Source: Oligoflexales bacterium (GTDB taxonomy: Bacteria > Bdellovibrionota_B > Oligoflexia > Oligoflexales > RGVZ01). From it: 64,000 nucleotides of DNA. Position 1 is the first letter of the stretch; each line of letters starts with the position of its first letter. Under the pieces are notes generated by a model. That model worked only from the letters and a program-made list of their open reading frames with translations, was not told where the DNA came from and searched no databases. Positions 45,146 through 54,843 of this stretch are shown in pieces. The DNA lies in NCBI GenBank assembly GCA_947494335.1, contig CANLUT010000002.1:434001-498000 (forward strand), written 5' to 3'. Position numbers and translations under genes: made by a program.

Positions 45146-46237
45146 ATGTTAAGAACCCAAATCAAACCGCGTAGGCTGGCATTTTTCATCCACTCACTTG
45201 AAATGGGTGGTGCAGAAAGAGTTCTTAGCCTGCTTGCCATGGAATTGAGCAAAGAGAACTTTGTTCGCGTTTACCTATTTGATAGCCGTAAAAATAATTT
45301 TGACGTGGGAAATCTGGCAGTCGACCTTCAGCTACCGGCGGTCCAGGGCTCCCTAAGCAAGGTATTTTTGCTTTTGAGGAGAGTCTGGGCCATCGGCGGC
45401 GTTGTGAAAGAAAATAACTACGATCAAGTCATCACATTTATGGAGGGATCAAGCCTTCCGGCAGCGATAGCAGCGTTTCTAGGAGGCTGGGGTAAAAAGC
45501 TCACGGTCTCAGTCCGTCAAAACCCATATGCGTATAATTTTTTTGTCCGTTTACTAATGAAATTATTTTATCGCCCTATAATTAAAGTTAATACAAATTC
45601 ACTTGGTTCTAAAAATGCTTTAGAGCAGCTTCTTGGAAGACCTGTTTTACTGGTACACAACCCCGTTCACGTGCCGCGTGCCCTCAGTGGCCCGGCAACT
45701 TCCAGCCCGTTTAATCGTTATTTTTTATTTTTGGGCCGATTGGATCCCGTCAAACGCGTGACGGATATTGTCACCGGTTTTGGGCTAGCGACAAAGAAAA
45801 TCCCAGACGACGTTGGCTTGTGTATCGTCGGTGGTGGGCCAGATTATGAAAATATATCGAAAAAAGTCGCCGAACTTAATCTCGGTCACCGGGTTAGAAT
45901 GTTTGGGCCTTTAATGCAGCCGGATCAGCTACTGAGCAATTCTGAAGCGGTAATCCTCGCATCACAAACTGAAGGTTGGCCAAATGTTCTCTTGGAGGCA
46001 ATTCAAGCGCACAGAAAAATCATCGCCTCTGATTGTAACTTTGGCCCTCGAGAGATACTTGAAGGGGTTGGAACCCCTGAAAACCTCTTTCCAGTCGGCG
46101 ATACTTCCGTGCTTGCAGAAAAAATGATTCATGTTTTAAGTCATAAAGACGAAAACTACAGTAAGCGATGCGAAGAATTTTTCCGACGTTTTGAAGTTAG
46201 CGAAATCGCGAGGCAATGGGTCAATAATGAAAGATAG
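45146..46237 (+). CDS. Family 4 glycosyltransferase
   Basis: This is a GT-B enzyme of 363 residues. RLAFFIHSLEMGGAERVLSLL (glycine-rich loop EMGGAER), YFLFLGRLDPVKRVTDI and ILASQTEGWPNVLLEAIQA (E-x7-E) are complete. It resembles PglJ/WbpY-like enzymes acting on lipid-linked intermediates. ATG 45146 is preferred over an in-frame TTG at 45116. It overlaps the polymerase-like gene by 11 bases. The 126-base region upstream is divergent with the wecA-like gene and probably holds both promoters. Confidence 0.87.
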   Translation: MLRTQIKPRRLAFFIHSLEMGGAERVLSLLAMELSKENFVRVYLFDSRKNNFDVGNLAVDLQLPAVQGSLSKVFLLLRRVWAIGGVVKENNYDQVITFMEGSSLPAAIAAFLGGWGKKLTVSVRQNPYAYNFFVRLLMKLFYRPIIKVNTNSLGSKNALEQLLGRPVLLVHNPVHVPRALSGPATSSPFNRYFLFLGRLDPVKRVTDIVTGFGLATKKIPDDVGLCIVGGGPDYENISKKVAELNLGHRVRMFGPLMQPDQLLSNSEAVILASQTEGWPNVLLEAIQAHRKIIASDCNFGPREILEGVGTPENLFPVGDTSVLAEKMIHVLSHKDENYSKRCEEFFRRFEVSEIARQWVNNER

Positions 46238-47528
46238 TATTGGAAAATTTTCGCAGATACTTCTTGCTCTTCTATTGATGCCGGTTTTTTACCTGCCTAG
46301 GTATGGACTCATTGATTGGTCTTGGGCCTACGCGCTTTCAGGGTGTTTAATTTTGATCATGTTTTTGTCGAGCCTCAACTTTGTACTTGAGGAGATCTTG
46401 ATAATTTTGATGTGCTTAGCAGTTTTGGTTCTATCAGCATTGCAAATTAGTTTAAATGGATTGGGAGACGTTTCGTCATTATACTATCCTGCTCGGGCCG
46501 CTCGAAGTCTGGTCGTCCTAATTTTTGCAAAACTGGTGATCGATCGATTCTCTTCTCGACTAAGCGCAACCGACCTTTTGATGTCATTGCTTTTAGTTGG
46601 AATTCCACATTTTTTGGCGATATTTCTGCAGAGGATGCCTTACCTAGGTCTCAACGACATCGGTGCGCTGATGAATCTTCAAGAGGTGGCAGATCCCCGC
46701 GGGGGCTGGAGATCGATTGGCCTATCTACTGGCAATGATCTGGCCGGCGTTCTAGTCACCCTGTTTGGTTTCCTTGCGGTTATAATATTGCTGATGTCAC
46801 AACAGAGTTCTTGGATCAATAAATTCTTTTGCTGGATAATTTTGATTGCTTGGGTGCCGGCATTGCTCGTCACATCTCGAACAGGCCAAGTAACCCTGCT
46901 GTTTGGTCTGTTGATCATGGTTTTTATTATCCCAAGAATCCAGCTTGTAACACTTGTGAAAATGGCGAATCTATATCTCGTTTGGCTAATGCCAATATTT
47001 ACCTCGGCTTGTGTTGCTCTCTATTTTTATGGTGGCCAAAATATTAAGTATGCAATTCATGTGACTGTCGAGCCCCTTCGTCGAGCAATGCAGGGGTATG
47101 GGATTTCAACAGGTAGTTCGGATGACATGCTGAAAAATCATTATCGTCTTCCCCCCTTTGACTGGTCTGTCTTAACGGGTGATATTTCTCGCACATTCCA
47201 AGAGGTCGGGGTCATGGTTAGTGACGTGTCTTATGTGCAGATACTCAATGCCCTCGGTTTGATTGGTCTGCTTGGAATTTTAATTTGTAGTCTTAGTTTG
47301 ATAGTCGTAGCATTACTGAACCTTAGATCTAGTCGTGATCAGTCTGTGAAACAGACGGCAGCAGTAGTGGTGATTTCTGGGGTGGTGATCATGATCGGAA
47401 GCCTTAAGGGTCCCTATCTTTTTTCGCGTCAACTTTTTGACTTCTGGTTAATCGCCACAGCAATGCTAAGTACGGTCTTCTTAAGATCATCGCAGATTTC
47501 GGCGGTTGGGGTGCGAAGTCATGCCTAA
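46227..47528 (+). CDS. O-antigen polymerase-like protein (Wzy candidate)
   Basis: This is a 433-residue integral membrane protein with about 12 helices. The Wzy/WaaL-superfamily landmark is the loop and helix pair GGWRSIGLSTGNDLAGV followed by VTSRTGQVTLLFGLLIM, with a large periplasmic loop between about residues 285 and 345. The adjacent GT4 and GT2 genes overlap it on both sides, as in Wzx/Wzy-dependent units. ATG 46227, with GAGG upstream, is chosen. Assignment as polymerase instead of ligase rests on the lack of a C-terminal soluble domain and on the neighbourhood. Confidence 0.75.
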   Translation: MKDSIGKFSQILLALLLMPVFYLPRYGLIDWSWAYALSGCLILIMFLSSLNFVLEEILIILMCLAVLVLSALQISLNGLGDVSSLYYPARAARSLVVLIFAKLVIDRFSSRLSATDLLMSLLLVGIPHFLAIFLQRMPYLGLNDIGALMNLQEVADPRGGWRSIGLSTGNDLAGVLVTLFGFLAVIILLMSQQSSWINKFFCWIILIAWVPALLVTSRTGQVTLLFGLLIMVFIIPRIQLVTLVKMANLYLVWLMPIFTSACVALYFYGGQNIKYAIHVTVEPLRRAMQGYGISTGSSDDMLKNHYRLPPFDWSVLTGDISRTFQEVGVMVSDVSYVQILNALGLIGLLGILICSLSLIVVALLNLRSSRDQSVKQTAAVVVISGVVIMIGSLKGPYLFSRQLFDFWLIATAMLSTVFLRSSQISAVGVRSHA

Positions 47529-48435
47529 GTTTACCATATTTACTCCAACCTTTAATCGAGCTCACACGCTCCATCGTCCATTCTTATCACTAATGGCTCA
47601 ATCGTATAAAGATTTTGAATGGCTAGTGATTGATGATGGTTCTACTGATCAAACCGAGAATCTGTTGAATGAGATGAAGCAAAAGGCAACGTTCTCCTGT
47701 CGAATTATCGCTCAAGGGAATTGTGGAAAGCATGTTGCATTTAATCGGGGTGTCCGAGAGGCTCGTGGAGAGCTTTTTGTTAACCTAGACTCTGATGACG
47801 AGCTACTTCCAGATGCTTTAGAGAATATGTTAAGTATTTGGACGACTCTGAATCAAAATCTTCATTTAGAATTAATTGGTGTTACCGGCCTTTGCGTTGA
47901 CCAAACAGGTAAAATTGTTGGCGGCGCCTTTCCAAGTGACAAGATGATTATGTCTTCAAAAGAGCTTTATTTTCGTTTTGGAGATTTGGGGGAGAAGTTT
48001 GGTTTCCAACGCACTGAAGTTTTAAAAAAGTATCCTTTCCCAGAATCCCCTGGCATTAAATTTGTTGCGGAAGGATTTGTATGGTTTCAGATTTCAGAAT
48101 CTTATAAGACTCTTTTTGTGAACACGCCATTTCGTCGGTACCATCGCAACACGAATGACTTAGAGGCGCTATCGGTTGTTAATGATTTTGCGGATGTGGC
48201 GGCATCAAGAGTCGATTTCTATCGTTGTGTCCTAGAGTCTGAGTCATCGTTGATTAAATTCTCTGTTCTCAGGTATTTCAAGGCAGCCGTATCTTTTTGG
48301 CGTTGTCAGATTCATCTCAACACGCACAAATATCCTCGTCTCAAATCGTTTCTTGGTCTGGCGTTAGTAATCGCCGGTTTGCCGATCGGTTTCCTACTTT
48401 ATGCTTACGATCAGACTCGGAAGATTAGGAAGTGA
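47521..48435 (+). CDS. Family 2 glycosyltransferase
   Basis: This is a GT-A enzyme of 304 residues. FTIFTPTFNRAHTLHRPFLSL and WLVIDDGSTDQTENLL form the nucleotide-binding front; FVNLDSDDELLPDAL has the DxD-type metal motif. The C-terminal helix (GLALVIAGLPIGFLLYAY) is hydrophobic and likely anchors it in the membrane. ATG 47521 overlaps the polymerase stop by eight bases. The sugar is unknown. Confidence 0.88.
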   Translation: MPKFTIFTPTFNRAHTLHRPFLSLMAQSYKDFEWLVIDDGSTDQTENLLNEMKQKATFSCRIIAQGNCGKHVAFNRGVREARGELFVNLDSDDELLPDALENMLSIWTTLNQNLHLELIGVTGLCVDQTGKIVGGAFPSDKMIMSSKELYFRFGDLGEKFGFQRTEVLKKYPFPESPGIKFVAEGFVWFQISESYKTLFVNTPFRRYHRNTNDLEALSVVNDFADVAASRVDFYRCVLESESSLIKFSVLRYFKAAVSFWRCQIHLNTHKYPRLKSFLGLALVIAGLPIGFLLYAYDQTRKIRK

Positions 48436-48459
48436 TGATTTAACTAGAAGATTTTCGGC

Positions 48460-49701
48460 TTAGTGACGAAATTTCCGGATAGACTGATAAGTTGCATTAA
48501 CGCCAACCCCAAAAAGAATAGCAAACGGTCCGATCATCGCGATCCTGAAGCGTCCATACGCTTCAGCTCCAATACTGATGCCCATCAGAGCAACTACTAA
48601 GACAGATGCAAGGATTCGTAAACGTCTCGGCGCATAGGAACTAAATACTCCGACTGTTGCCAAAAGCCATGCTATTGCAAGGCCCAATGCGCTTATAATT
48701 CTAGTCTTTTGTTTGTCAAGGCCTGTAACAACTTCAATCTCGTCATCACCAACACCAAGAGCGACATAGGCGACTGATCTGACGGCTAATTTAAGCGCAC
48801 CTAAAAGCGAAGCCTTCTTTAAAAGTTCGGAGCGAATGTCTGCATGACAGGTCTCCAAAGATCGATCTCTTAAGCATGCTTCGAGTTGAGATTGAGTTAG
48901 GTCGATGGTGCTGTCAAAAGGATTTTTAGAAAAAATGTCATTTGATGACATAGCTGTGATTCCTCCTATTTTGTAGGCGGTCATTTGCCAATCACCTAAT
49001 GTAGATACAGTCCATCTATCCAAAACGTGATGCTGTCGATAAAGCCAAGGTCCGAGGGTTGTGCCAACACCAATTAGGAAAAATATCAAAGACAAAAAGC
49101 GTCCTCTATTTCGCGCAAAAAAGGAATTAACCGAGCCGACCAAGGCAACGGGTAGATTTATTGGTCTGATGACTACAGCAATTCCTGCAACAAGACCAGA
49201 AGCAAGGCTATGAGTTCCTCCAGAGTCACCAAATGCGATTATCAAGAAAAACAACACAAAAATACCGCCGATCCAATCCGAGAGTATAAAATTCAAATTT
49301 GCGAGGGGTGCAGGATCAAGACAGAAAAGGCAGAAAAAAGCTGACGAGATCATTCGACTGTCAGAGGTCTTAAAAAGCCAGACAGCAGCAAGTAGTCCAC
49401 AAAAAACGTACAAAATATGCTGCAGCATTGAAATAGATAGATCAGATAACCCGACAGCGTAACAGAGAGCTAAAAAAATTGGATATCCAGGAGTTCTACT
49501 AGTTTCAATTGCCCCCGAGTCTGTTACTAGGCCGATGCCGCTTAGTATTCCAAATGTCGGATTAATATAGGTATGGCTGTCTGGTTGATAGATTGAGACC
49601 GATGAAAGTCGAAAAGTTATGTGTGCCAGTAACACAATGAAAGCTGGAATTGAGAGAAACATAATCGACTTCAATCTTTTGCTCCAGACACAAAAGTGCA
49701 T
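48460..49701 (-). CDS. GT-C-type membrane glycosyltransferase candidate
   Basis: This is a 413-residue protein with about 10 helices. The first periplasmic loop contains QPDSHTYINPTFGILSG and SRTPGYPIFLALCYA, the Asp...RTPGYP pattern seen in GT-C/dolichyl-phosphate-mannose-type transferases. FILSDWIGG in a later helix-end is also typical. Such enzymes use a polyprenyl-phosphate sugar made by a GT2 enzyme such as that at 26.3-27.1 kb. GGAG precedes the ATG by four bases. Confidence 0.75.
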   Translation of the reverse strand: MHFCVWSKRLKSIMFLSIPAFIVLLAHITFRLSSVSIYQPDSHTYINPTFGILSGIGLVTDSGAIETSRTPGYPIFLALCYAVGLSDLSISMLQHILYVFCGLLAAVWLFKTSDSRMISSAFFCLFCLDPAPLANLNFILSDWIGGIFVLFFLIIAFGDSGGTHSLASGLVAGIAVVIRPINLPVALVGSVNSFFARNRGRFLSLIFFLIGVGTTLGPWLYRQHHVLDRWTVSTLGDWQMTAYKIGGITAMSSNDIFSKNPFDSTIDLTQSQLEACLRDRSLETCHADIRSELLKKASLLGALKLAVRSVAYVALGVGDDEIEVVTGLDKQKTRIISALGLAIAWLLATVGVFSSYAPRRLRILASVLVVALMGISIGAEAYGRFRIAMIGPFAILFGVGVNATYQSIRKFRH

Positions 49702-49708
49702 AAATCTC

Positions 49709-50818
49709 CTAATCAGTGGTTTGTGTATCTAGGTTAGCCCACATCCGAAATAGCGTCTCAATCGAGAAATCCTTGGCTCGCTTATGAGCGGCGGAAGCAA
49801 GTCTAAGTCGCAAGTCTTCATCACTGATAAGAGTCGTGATCCGATTCAAAAATGATTGGTGATCGCCAACAGGTATCAAAAATCCATTGACGCCATTCGA
49901 AATAATTTCTTTTGGTCCGTATGGGCAATCGTAACTTACAGGTACCAGACCATGAGCCATTGCTTCAAGTAACGAATTAGGAAACCCCTCAGTATAAGAT
50001 GGGAAAACAAAGATGTCTCCCGGGTTGGCGACCTCCCAAGGATTCGTAAGGGAGCCAAGAAGTTCTACAGAATTAGTTAACCCCAGGCCTTCAATCATTG
50101 ACTGAAGATTTGCTTTCTCAGGACCATCACCAATAACTAGACACGTTATTTTCGGAGAAATCGAATTTAAATTTGAGAGTACTTTAATCAGATCGTATAG
50201 GCCTTTCAGCTTATTCAAGCGTCCGACAAAGACCATGTTGGGTCGTCTCGATTCAAAAGTTAGCGGCGGCGGAACTTCCACGGCATTTGGGATTACAACT
50301 ATTTTCGTCCAAGGCCATCTTGGTGCGGCCCATTGTGTTGCTATCGCTTGGGTTTGAACGACGAGAGAGTCAACCAAATGATAAGCGAAAAGTCTTACCA
50401 TTCGCCAATACCATGGCAGCGCTGCAGAATAGGGATTTTGGCGTTCTGCTACAGCAATTCTTAGATTTAGACCCGCCCCGGCTATCAGCACCAAAAGCGC
50501 ATTATGGTCTCCAAAAACGAGAAAAAAATCTCGTCGATGGCGCTGAAGATGGTTTCGTAGTATTTTGAGACGCGAAAAAAAGGAGCCAATGCGTAAGGTG
50601 CTATTCTCCTCTGATTTTCCAATGTCCAGCCGATATCTGGCTACCCGGGGCGGGAGTTGAAAAAAGTCGTCGGTTGAATACAATGTAGCGACAGATGGTT
50701 TTATTTGGTCGTGAGCGTCGAGGTGTCTGCATATATTTGCAACTGTGCGCTCTGTGCCGCCACATTCAAGTGAGCTGCATATGATGTGGACTTGGTTCAT
50801 GGTTCGAGTTGATGTCAC
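49709..50818 (-). CDS. Family 4 glycosyltransferase
   Basis: This is a GT-B enzyme of 369 residues (363 if ATG 50800 is used). HIICSSLECGGTERTVANICRH with the GGTER loop, NMVFVGRLNKLKGLYDLIKVL, VFPSYTEGFPNSLLEAMAHGLVPV (E-x7-E) and a glycine-rich linker are all intact. The GTG at 50818 has GGAG 11 bases upstream. It is transcribed ahead of the GT-C-like gene, seven bases apart. Confidence 0.87.
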   Translation of the reverse strand: MTSTRTMNQVHIICSSLECGGTERTVANICRHLDAHDQIKPSVATLYSTDDFFQLPPRVARYRLDIGKSEENSTLRIGSFFSRLKILRNHLQRHRRDFFLVFGDHNALLVLIAGAGLNLRIAVAERQNPYSAALPWYWRMVRLFAYHLVDSLVVQTQAIATQWAAPRWPWTKIVVIPNAVEVPPPLTFESRRPNMVFVGRLNKLKGLYDLIKVLSNLNSISPKITCLVIGDGPEKANLQSMIEGLGLTNSVELLGSLTNPWEVANPGDIFVFPSYTEGFPNSLLEAMAHGLVPVSYDCPYGPKEIISNGVNGFLIPVGDHQSFLNRITTLISDEDLRLRLASAAHKRAKDFSIETLFRMWANLDTQTTD

Positions 50819-50990
50819 GTGGCGCCGAACTCCCCGTAAAATGAGCTATCGAGAGTGTTTATTGACGGGCTGAAAATACTAAAACGGTTGAACTAACGGT
50901 TAAAGGACTTTTTTCATTCTCATTTATTTTGATGCTGTACGGGGCATAAGGTTCTAATTATTCTAAATTTTTCTCAGCAAGGATCATGAG

Positions 50991-51938
50991 TTGCCTATAA
51001 AATCGCCTAAAGTTTCAGTTTTTTTTATCACATACAACCACGAAAAATTTGTCCGAGCATCTCTGGACTCTCTTTTATCGCAGAGCTTTCAGGACTTTGA
51101 AGTTGTCATCGGGGACGATGCCTCCACCGATGGAACAAAAGAAATCTTGATGGAATATCAAAGACGCTATCCAGACAAGATCGACTTAGTACTTAATAAA
51201 ACTAATGTGGGCGTGACCGCGAACAGTAATCTTATCCTTGCCAGATGCCGCGGAGAGTACGTCTGTTTTCTAGCTGGAGATGATATCTATTACCCAGAAA
51301 AACTACGTCTACAGGTCCAGGCCATGGATCGCGTCGCTGATTCAATTTTAAGTTACCATGATATTGAAGTCTTTGACTCCGACTCTGGAAGCACTTTGCG
51401 TTTTTTTAATCGAGGTTCAAATAGCTATCGGGGTGAGGTTGGCGGCACGCAACTAATCGCGAAAAGACTTGTGCAAAAAGGTGTTTTTATGGGCGCAGTG
51501 TCAATTATGGTGCGACGAGACGCGCTACCGCCGTGGCTTTTTGATGATCGAGTTCGCGTTGCATCCGACTGGCTCATGTGGATCGATATTTGTGCGAGAA
51601 ACCACGGGAAGGTTTTGTTTTTAGACGAAGTTCTAGCTCGCTATCGAAAACATCAAGGAGGTGTGTCAATCGAGCCGCAAAAAAATCGTGATGATATTTA
51701 TGTTACTCTTGGGATCGTCGAACATAGATATCCAGAATTGCGGGCTGCGGCAGCCGCACACAGAGCCTATTGTTATTATTCCGAGGCTATTGCGAGAGTT
51801 GGCCAAGGCAATTATCGAGAGGGTAATCGGATGCTAGTTGCCGGAGTTTATGCCTCAAGAAGACTATATAGCTGGAAAGCCTTGCCATGGCTGCTGTACT
51901 CGTGGTTCCGGCAAGTTCTTTATTTTATGAATTCATGA
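50991..51938 (+). CDS. Family 2 glycosyltransferase
   Basis: This is a GT-A enzyme of 315 residues. KVSVFFITYNHEKFVRASLDSL and VVIGDDASTDGTKEIL are the N-terminal motifs; YVCFLAGDDIYYPEKLRLQ carries the acidic metal site (GDD in place of DxD). SDWLMWIDICAR and LARYRKHQGGVS, a chain-synthase-like end, follow. The start is TTG 50991, with AAGGA nine bases upstream. It stands alone on the plus strand between the divergent GT4 and the O-acyltransferase. Confidence 0.87.
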   Translation: MPIKSPKVSVFFITYNHEKFVRASLDSLLSQSFQDFEVVIGDDASTDGTKEILMEYQRRYPDKIDLVLNKTNVGVTANSNLILARCRGEYVCFLAGDDIYYPEKLRLQVQAMDRVADSILSYHDIEVFDSDSGSTLRFFNRGSNSYRGEVGGTQLIAKRLVQKGVFMGAVSIMVRRDALPPWLFDDRVRVASDWLMWIDICARNHGKVLFLDEVLARYRKHQGGVSIEPQKNRDDIYVTLGIVEHRYPELRAAAAAHRAYCYYSEAIARVGQGNYREGNRMLVAGVYASRRLYSWKALPWLLYSWFRQVLYFMNS

Positions 51939-52244
51939 TCACTGGGCTCATCAATATTCAATCTTGTCGCTACCGTGCGTTGACTATTAGTAACGAGAGC
52001 TTATTTTTGGAAAGTAATCTTAATTGTTTAAGCGGTAAGGAAAATCCTCGGATCATATCTCGGTGTTCGAAGAATTTTTTCTGAGCAACATAATCTAGTT
52101 ATTTGCAGAAATTGATTCGAGTATTGACCTCCGATAAATTAAAAAATCACCCACTCAGTATTTCGGTCGTGACGCGCGTAATTGAAAAGGTTCCGGTCGA
52201 ATCTGCTAGATAGTCACTTTCATAATGAGTAACATGATAGTCGA
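51939..52244. other. Intergenic region with no gene
   Basis: These 306 bases are A/T-rich, and short open frames here lack a ribosome-binding site or family resemblance. TTGACC (about 52123) may belong to a promoter of the downstream acyltransferase gene. Nothing else stands out. Confidence 0.4.
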
Positions 52245-54326
52245 ATGAGTGGGGTGACAAAAATGTGGACGGTCGCGGTAAAGAGCTCGATCAGGCAATT
52301 TGCAGAACGACGGACTTTATCAATTCTCTCAGTTTTGTATGGAAATATTCATGGACCTGAATCGGCGTCTGATTATCGTGCCGATATCGATGGTCTGCGC
52401 GCAATCGCAGTCTTGGCGGTCCTGTTTTTTCATGCGTTTCCAAAGAGTCTAAGTGGTGGTTTTGTCGGCGTCGACGTTTTCTTTGTTATTTCTGGATATT
52501 TAATCACCGGTATTATTTACCGAGGGCTGCAGCGGGGCAAATTTCAGTTCTATGATTTTTGGGCTCGTCGTATTCGACGTATTTTCCCGGCCTTACTCAT
52601 CACGATTACCTCTGTTTATTTAGCTGGATGGCTATATCTCTTGCCAGCAGAGTTCGAGGCCCTGAAAGGTCAAATTCTGTGGGGTCTTGCTTTTTCTGCA
52701 AATTTTAAACTTTATTCCGAGGTGGGATACTTTGACGTCGCGGCTGAACTTAAACCATTACTTCACCTGTGGTCGCTGGCAATTGAGGAGCAGTTTTACC
52801 TTATTTGGCCTCTAATTTTGTGGCTGTTATACCGGAGTCGCCTTTATCTTTTAACGGTAATATTTTTTCTGACTGTGCTGAGTTACCAAAGCCGCAAATT
52901 CATTTTTGGAACAGATGCCGCAGCTTTTTACATGCCATGGTCTCGTTTTTGGGAACTCCAGGTGGGTGCCCTGCTTGCGATCTGGAGTGATGGAACTTCT
53001 TCGCAGTTATCTTCAATTTTCTTGCGCTTTGACCGCTACCTTCGAAAAATTTTCAATTTGCCTGCAGACATTCCAGCTACGAATTTATTGAGGAATGCTC
53101 TAAGTATTGTTGGATTTTGTCTGATCGCCTTTGCTTGTGTTAAATTTAATCGTTCGACTCCTTTCCCAAGTCGTTTTACTTTAATGCCTGTTGTTGGGGC
53201 GTGCTTCGTGATTATTGCTGGAAAGGACGCTTTTCTAAATAAGTGGTTCTTGTCTTTAAGTGCCATGCGGTTTTTAGGTTTAATTTCGTTTCCCCTTTAC
53301 TTGTGGCACTGGCCACTGCTCGCATTCGCGCGCATCTTGTACGGCACTCCAAGTGTGGAAGTTGTTTTTATCGTCATTGGCTTAAGTTTTTTGTTATCCA
53401 TTACAACGTATTATTTAGTTGAGAAACGGCTTCGGTTTGATTCTGGGCAGGTTCCTTGGAGAGCTCCGGCTTTAATGGTTGCTTTAGGGGGGCTGTTTTT
53501 TTGCGTAACGTGGGGAGAAATCAAGCCGCGATCAAACTCTTTTGGAGTCGAAAAAGTTAATTCTGCTATTGGAAGTTGGCAGTATCCGACTAAAAGCATG
53601 GTTTCAAAAAAATTCGAAAATGGAATGGAATTTTGGGAAATAGGCACAGGGAGCCCGCGAAATGTTCTATTTATCGGTAGTTCTCATATGTGTCAGTGGG
53701 CACCGGCTATTGATGCGCTTGCCACTTTAAATAAACTTGGCGTTAATGCTTGGTTTTTCGAAGTAAGTGGGTGTGGACGTGGTGTTGGGCCTCTTGATGG
53801 CTACGCTCAGGTAGAATGGCTACTTGAAAAAAACGTTAAATTTGATGCAATCGTTTGGGCTGCTGCTTGGTATGAGCAGTATTGGGAGGCTGTCTATCAA
53901 GAGAAGACTTTGAAAATTCTTGAATTAGCGAAAAAGAAAAAAAAACGAATGGTCATCGTATTGGATTATGCTACTGGACCCGATTTTGACCCGGCATTCA
54001 TGATCAAAAGATCTTTGTTAGGTGGATTTGAAGCTGGACCGGCCTTTATTCCGAAGGAAATTGCTATTAAACCGCAATTACGGGTTCGCGAAGCGCTTTT
54101 TAACCTTGCTCGCACTTACGACGCGGAAATTGTCGACCCGTTTTTATATTTATGTGGAAAAAAAGGTTGTCCAACTCGCGATCTAGATGGGTATCCCCTT
54201 TACAAGGATGGAAATCACTTTAATCCAATGGCTGCTGAGAAACATTTAACGTTCATCGGGGGGGCGTTAAATATTTTGCGGGAAGTTCCTGGCAAGAAAT
54301 CGTTGGCTGGCTTTGATAAAGAGTAA
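52245..54326 (+). CDS. OafA/YrhL-type O-acyltransferase with C-terminal SGNH domain
   Basis: This is a 693-residue enzyme that probably O-acetylates a surface glycan. The acyltransferase-3 domain begins YRADIDGLRAIAVLAVLFFH and has GGFVGVDVFFVISGYLIT and FWARRIRRIFPALL, with about 10-11 helices. The C-terminal SGNH hydrolase-like domain has VLFIGSSHMCQW (nucleophile Ser) and DGNHFNPMAAE with the catalytic Asp/His pair; SGNH-fused acyltransferases move acetyl from the membrane domain to a periplasmic acceptor. A 45-residue N-terminal extension precedes the usual DGLRA motif. The acceptor is unknown. Confidence 0.92.
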   Translation: MSGVTKMWTVAVKSSIRQFAERRTLSILSVLYGNIHGPESASDYRADIDGLRAIAVLAVLFFHAFPKSLSGGFVGVDVFFVISGYLITGIIYRGLQRGKFQFYDFWARRIRRIFPALLITITSVYLAGWLYLLPAEFEALKGQILWGLAFSANFKLYSEVGYFDVAAELKPLLHLWSLAIEEQFYLIWPLILWLLYRSRLYLLTVIFFLTVLSYQSRKFIFGTDAAAFYMPWSRFWELQVGALLAIWSDGTSSQLSSIFLRFDRYLRKIFNLPADIPATNLLRNALSIVGFCLIAFACVKFNRSTPFPSRFTLMPVVGACFVIIAGKDAFLNKWFLSLSAMRFLGLISFPLYLWHWPLLAFARILYGTPSVEVVFIVIGLSFLLSITTYYLVEKRLRFDSGQVPWRAPALMVALGGLFFCVTWGEIKPRSNSFGVEKVNSAIGSWQYPTKSMVSKKFENGMEFWEIGTGSPRNVLFIGSSHMCQWAPAIDALATLNKLGVNAWFFEVSGCGRGVGPLDGYAQVEWLLEKNVKFDAIVWAAAWYEQYWEAVYQEKTLKILELAKKKKKRMVIVLDYATGPDFDPAFMIKRSLLGGFEAGPAFIPKEIAIKPQLRVREALFNLARTYDAEIVDPFLYLCGKKGCPTRDLDGYPLYKDGNHFNPMAAEKHLTFIGGALNILREVPGKKSLAGFDKE

Positions 54327-54843
54327 TACATGGAACACGAACCCATTGGATGAGCATTGCTAGACAGGGTCTCTAATTTTGCTCTACCTTTATGTACTTT
54401 CTTATGGTTTAAAATTATTGACCTCTTACGAGAGGCTTCTTGATTTTTATTCGTCATCTAATCCCACTAATTAAAATGGAAATATACTTTTAAAAAGTCA
54501 TAATTAGTTTATGAATCTGACTATTATACCCAATTAATAAAATAATCTTTTCTCCCGAGCTAATTCAACGTCATCAGTGCTTTGAGAGGTTCACTCAATA
54601 AGTTGGGGAAATCCGTGGACCAAATGCCCACCCTCGCCCCGCCTGAAAATTGAGCGAGGCGTTTCAATCCAAAATCTAAAAATAGATGAAGCGGGGATAG
54701 GGTGATTCCACCTGTGCTATAGCAGTCAACTAGCGTAATACGTGGGAAAATCCGCTTGTTACTGTGGCGTAAGTTCAGTATGTCTAATGACATAAGTTTC
54801 CAAGTGCTTTCTCAGGACCAATTTCAGGCAGCGATCGGATGCC
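54327..54843. other. A/T-rich gap with a possible ORF remnant
   Basis: These 517 bases separate two plus-strand genes. A five-base-pair hairpin (CCTCT/AGAGG at 54422-54435) followed by a T-rich stretch might end the acyltransferase transcript. A 77-residue minus-strand frame (54560-54793) has no recognised family and only a weak ribosome site. Long A/T runs between 54460 and 54560 may hold a promoter. Confidence 0.4.
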
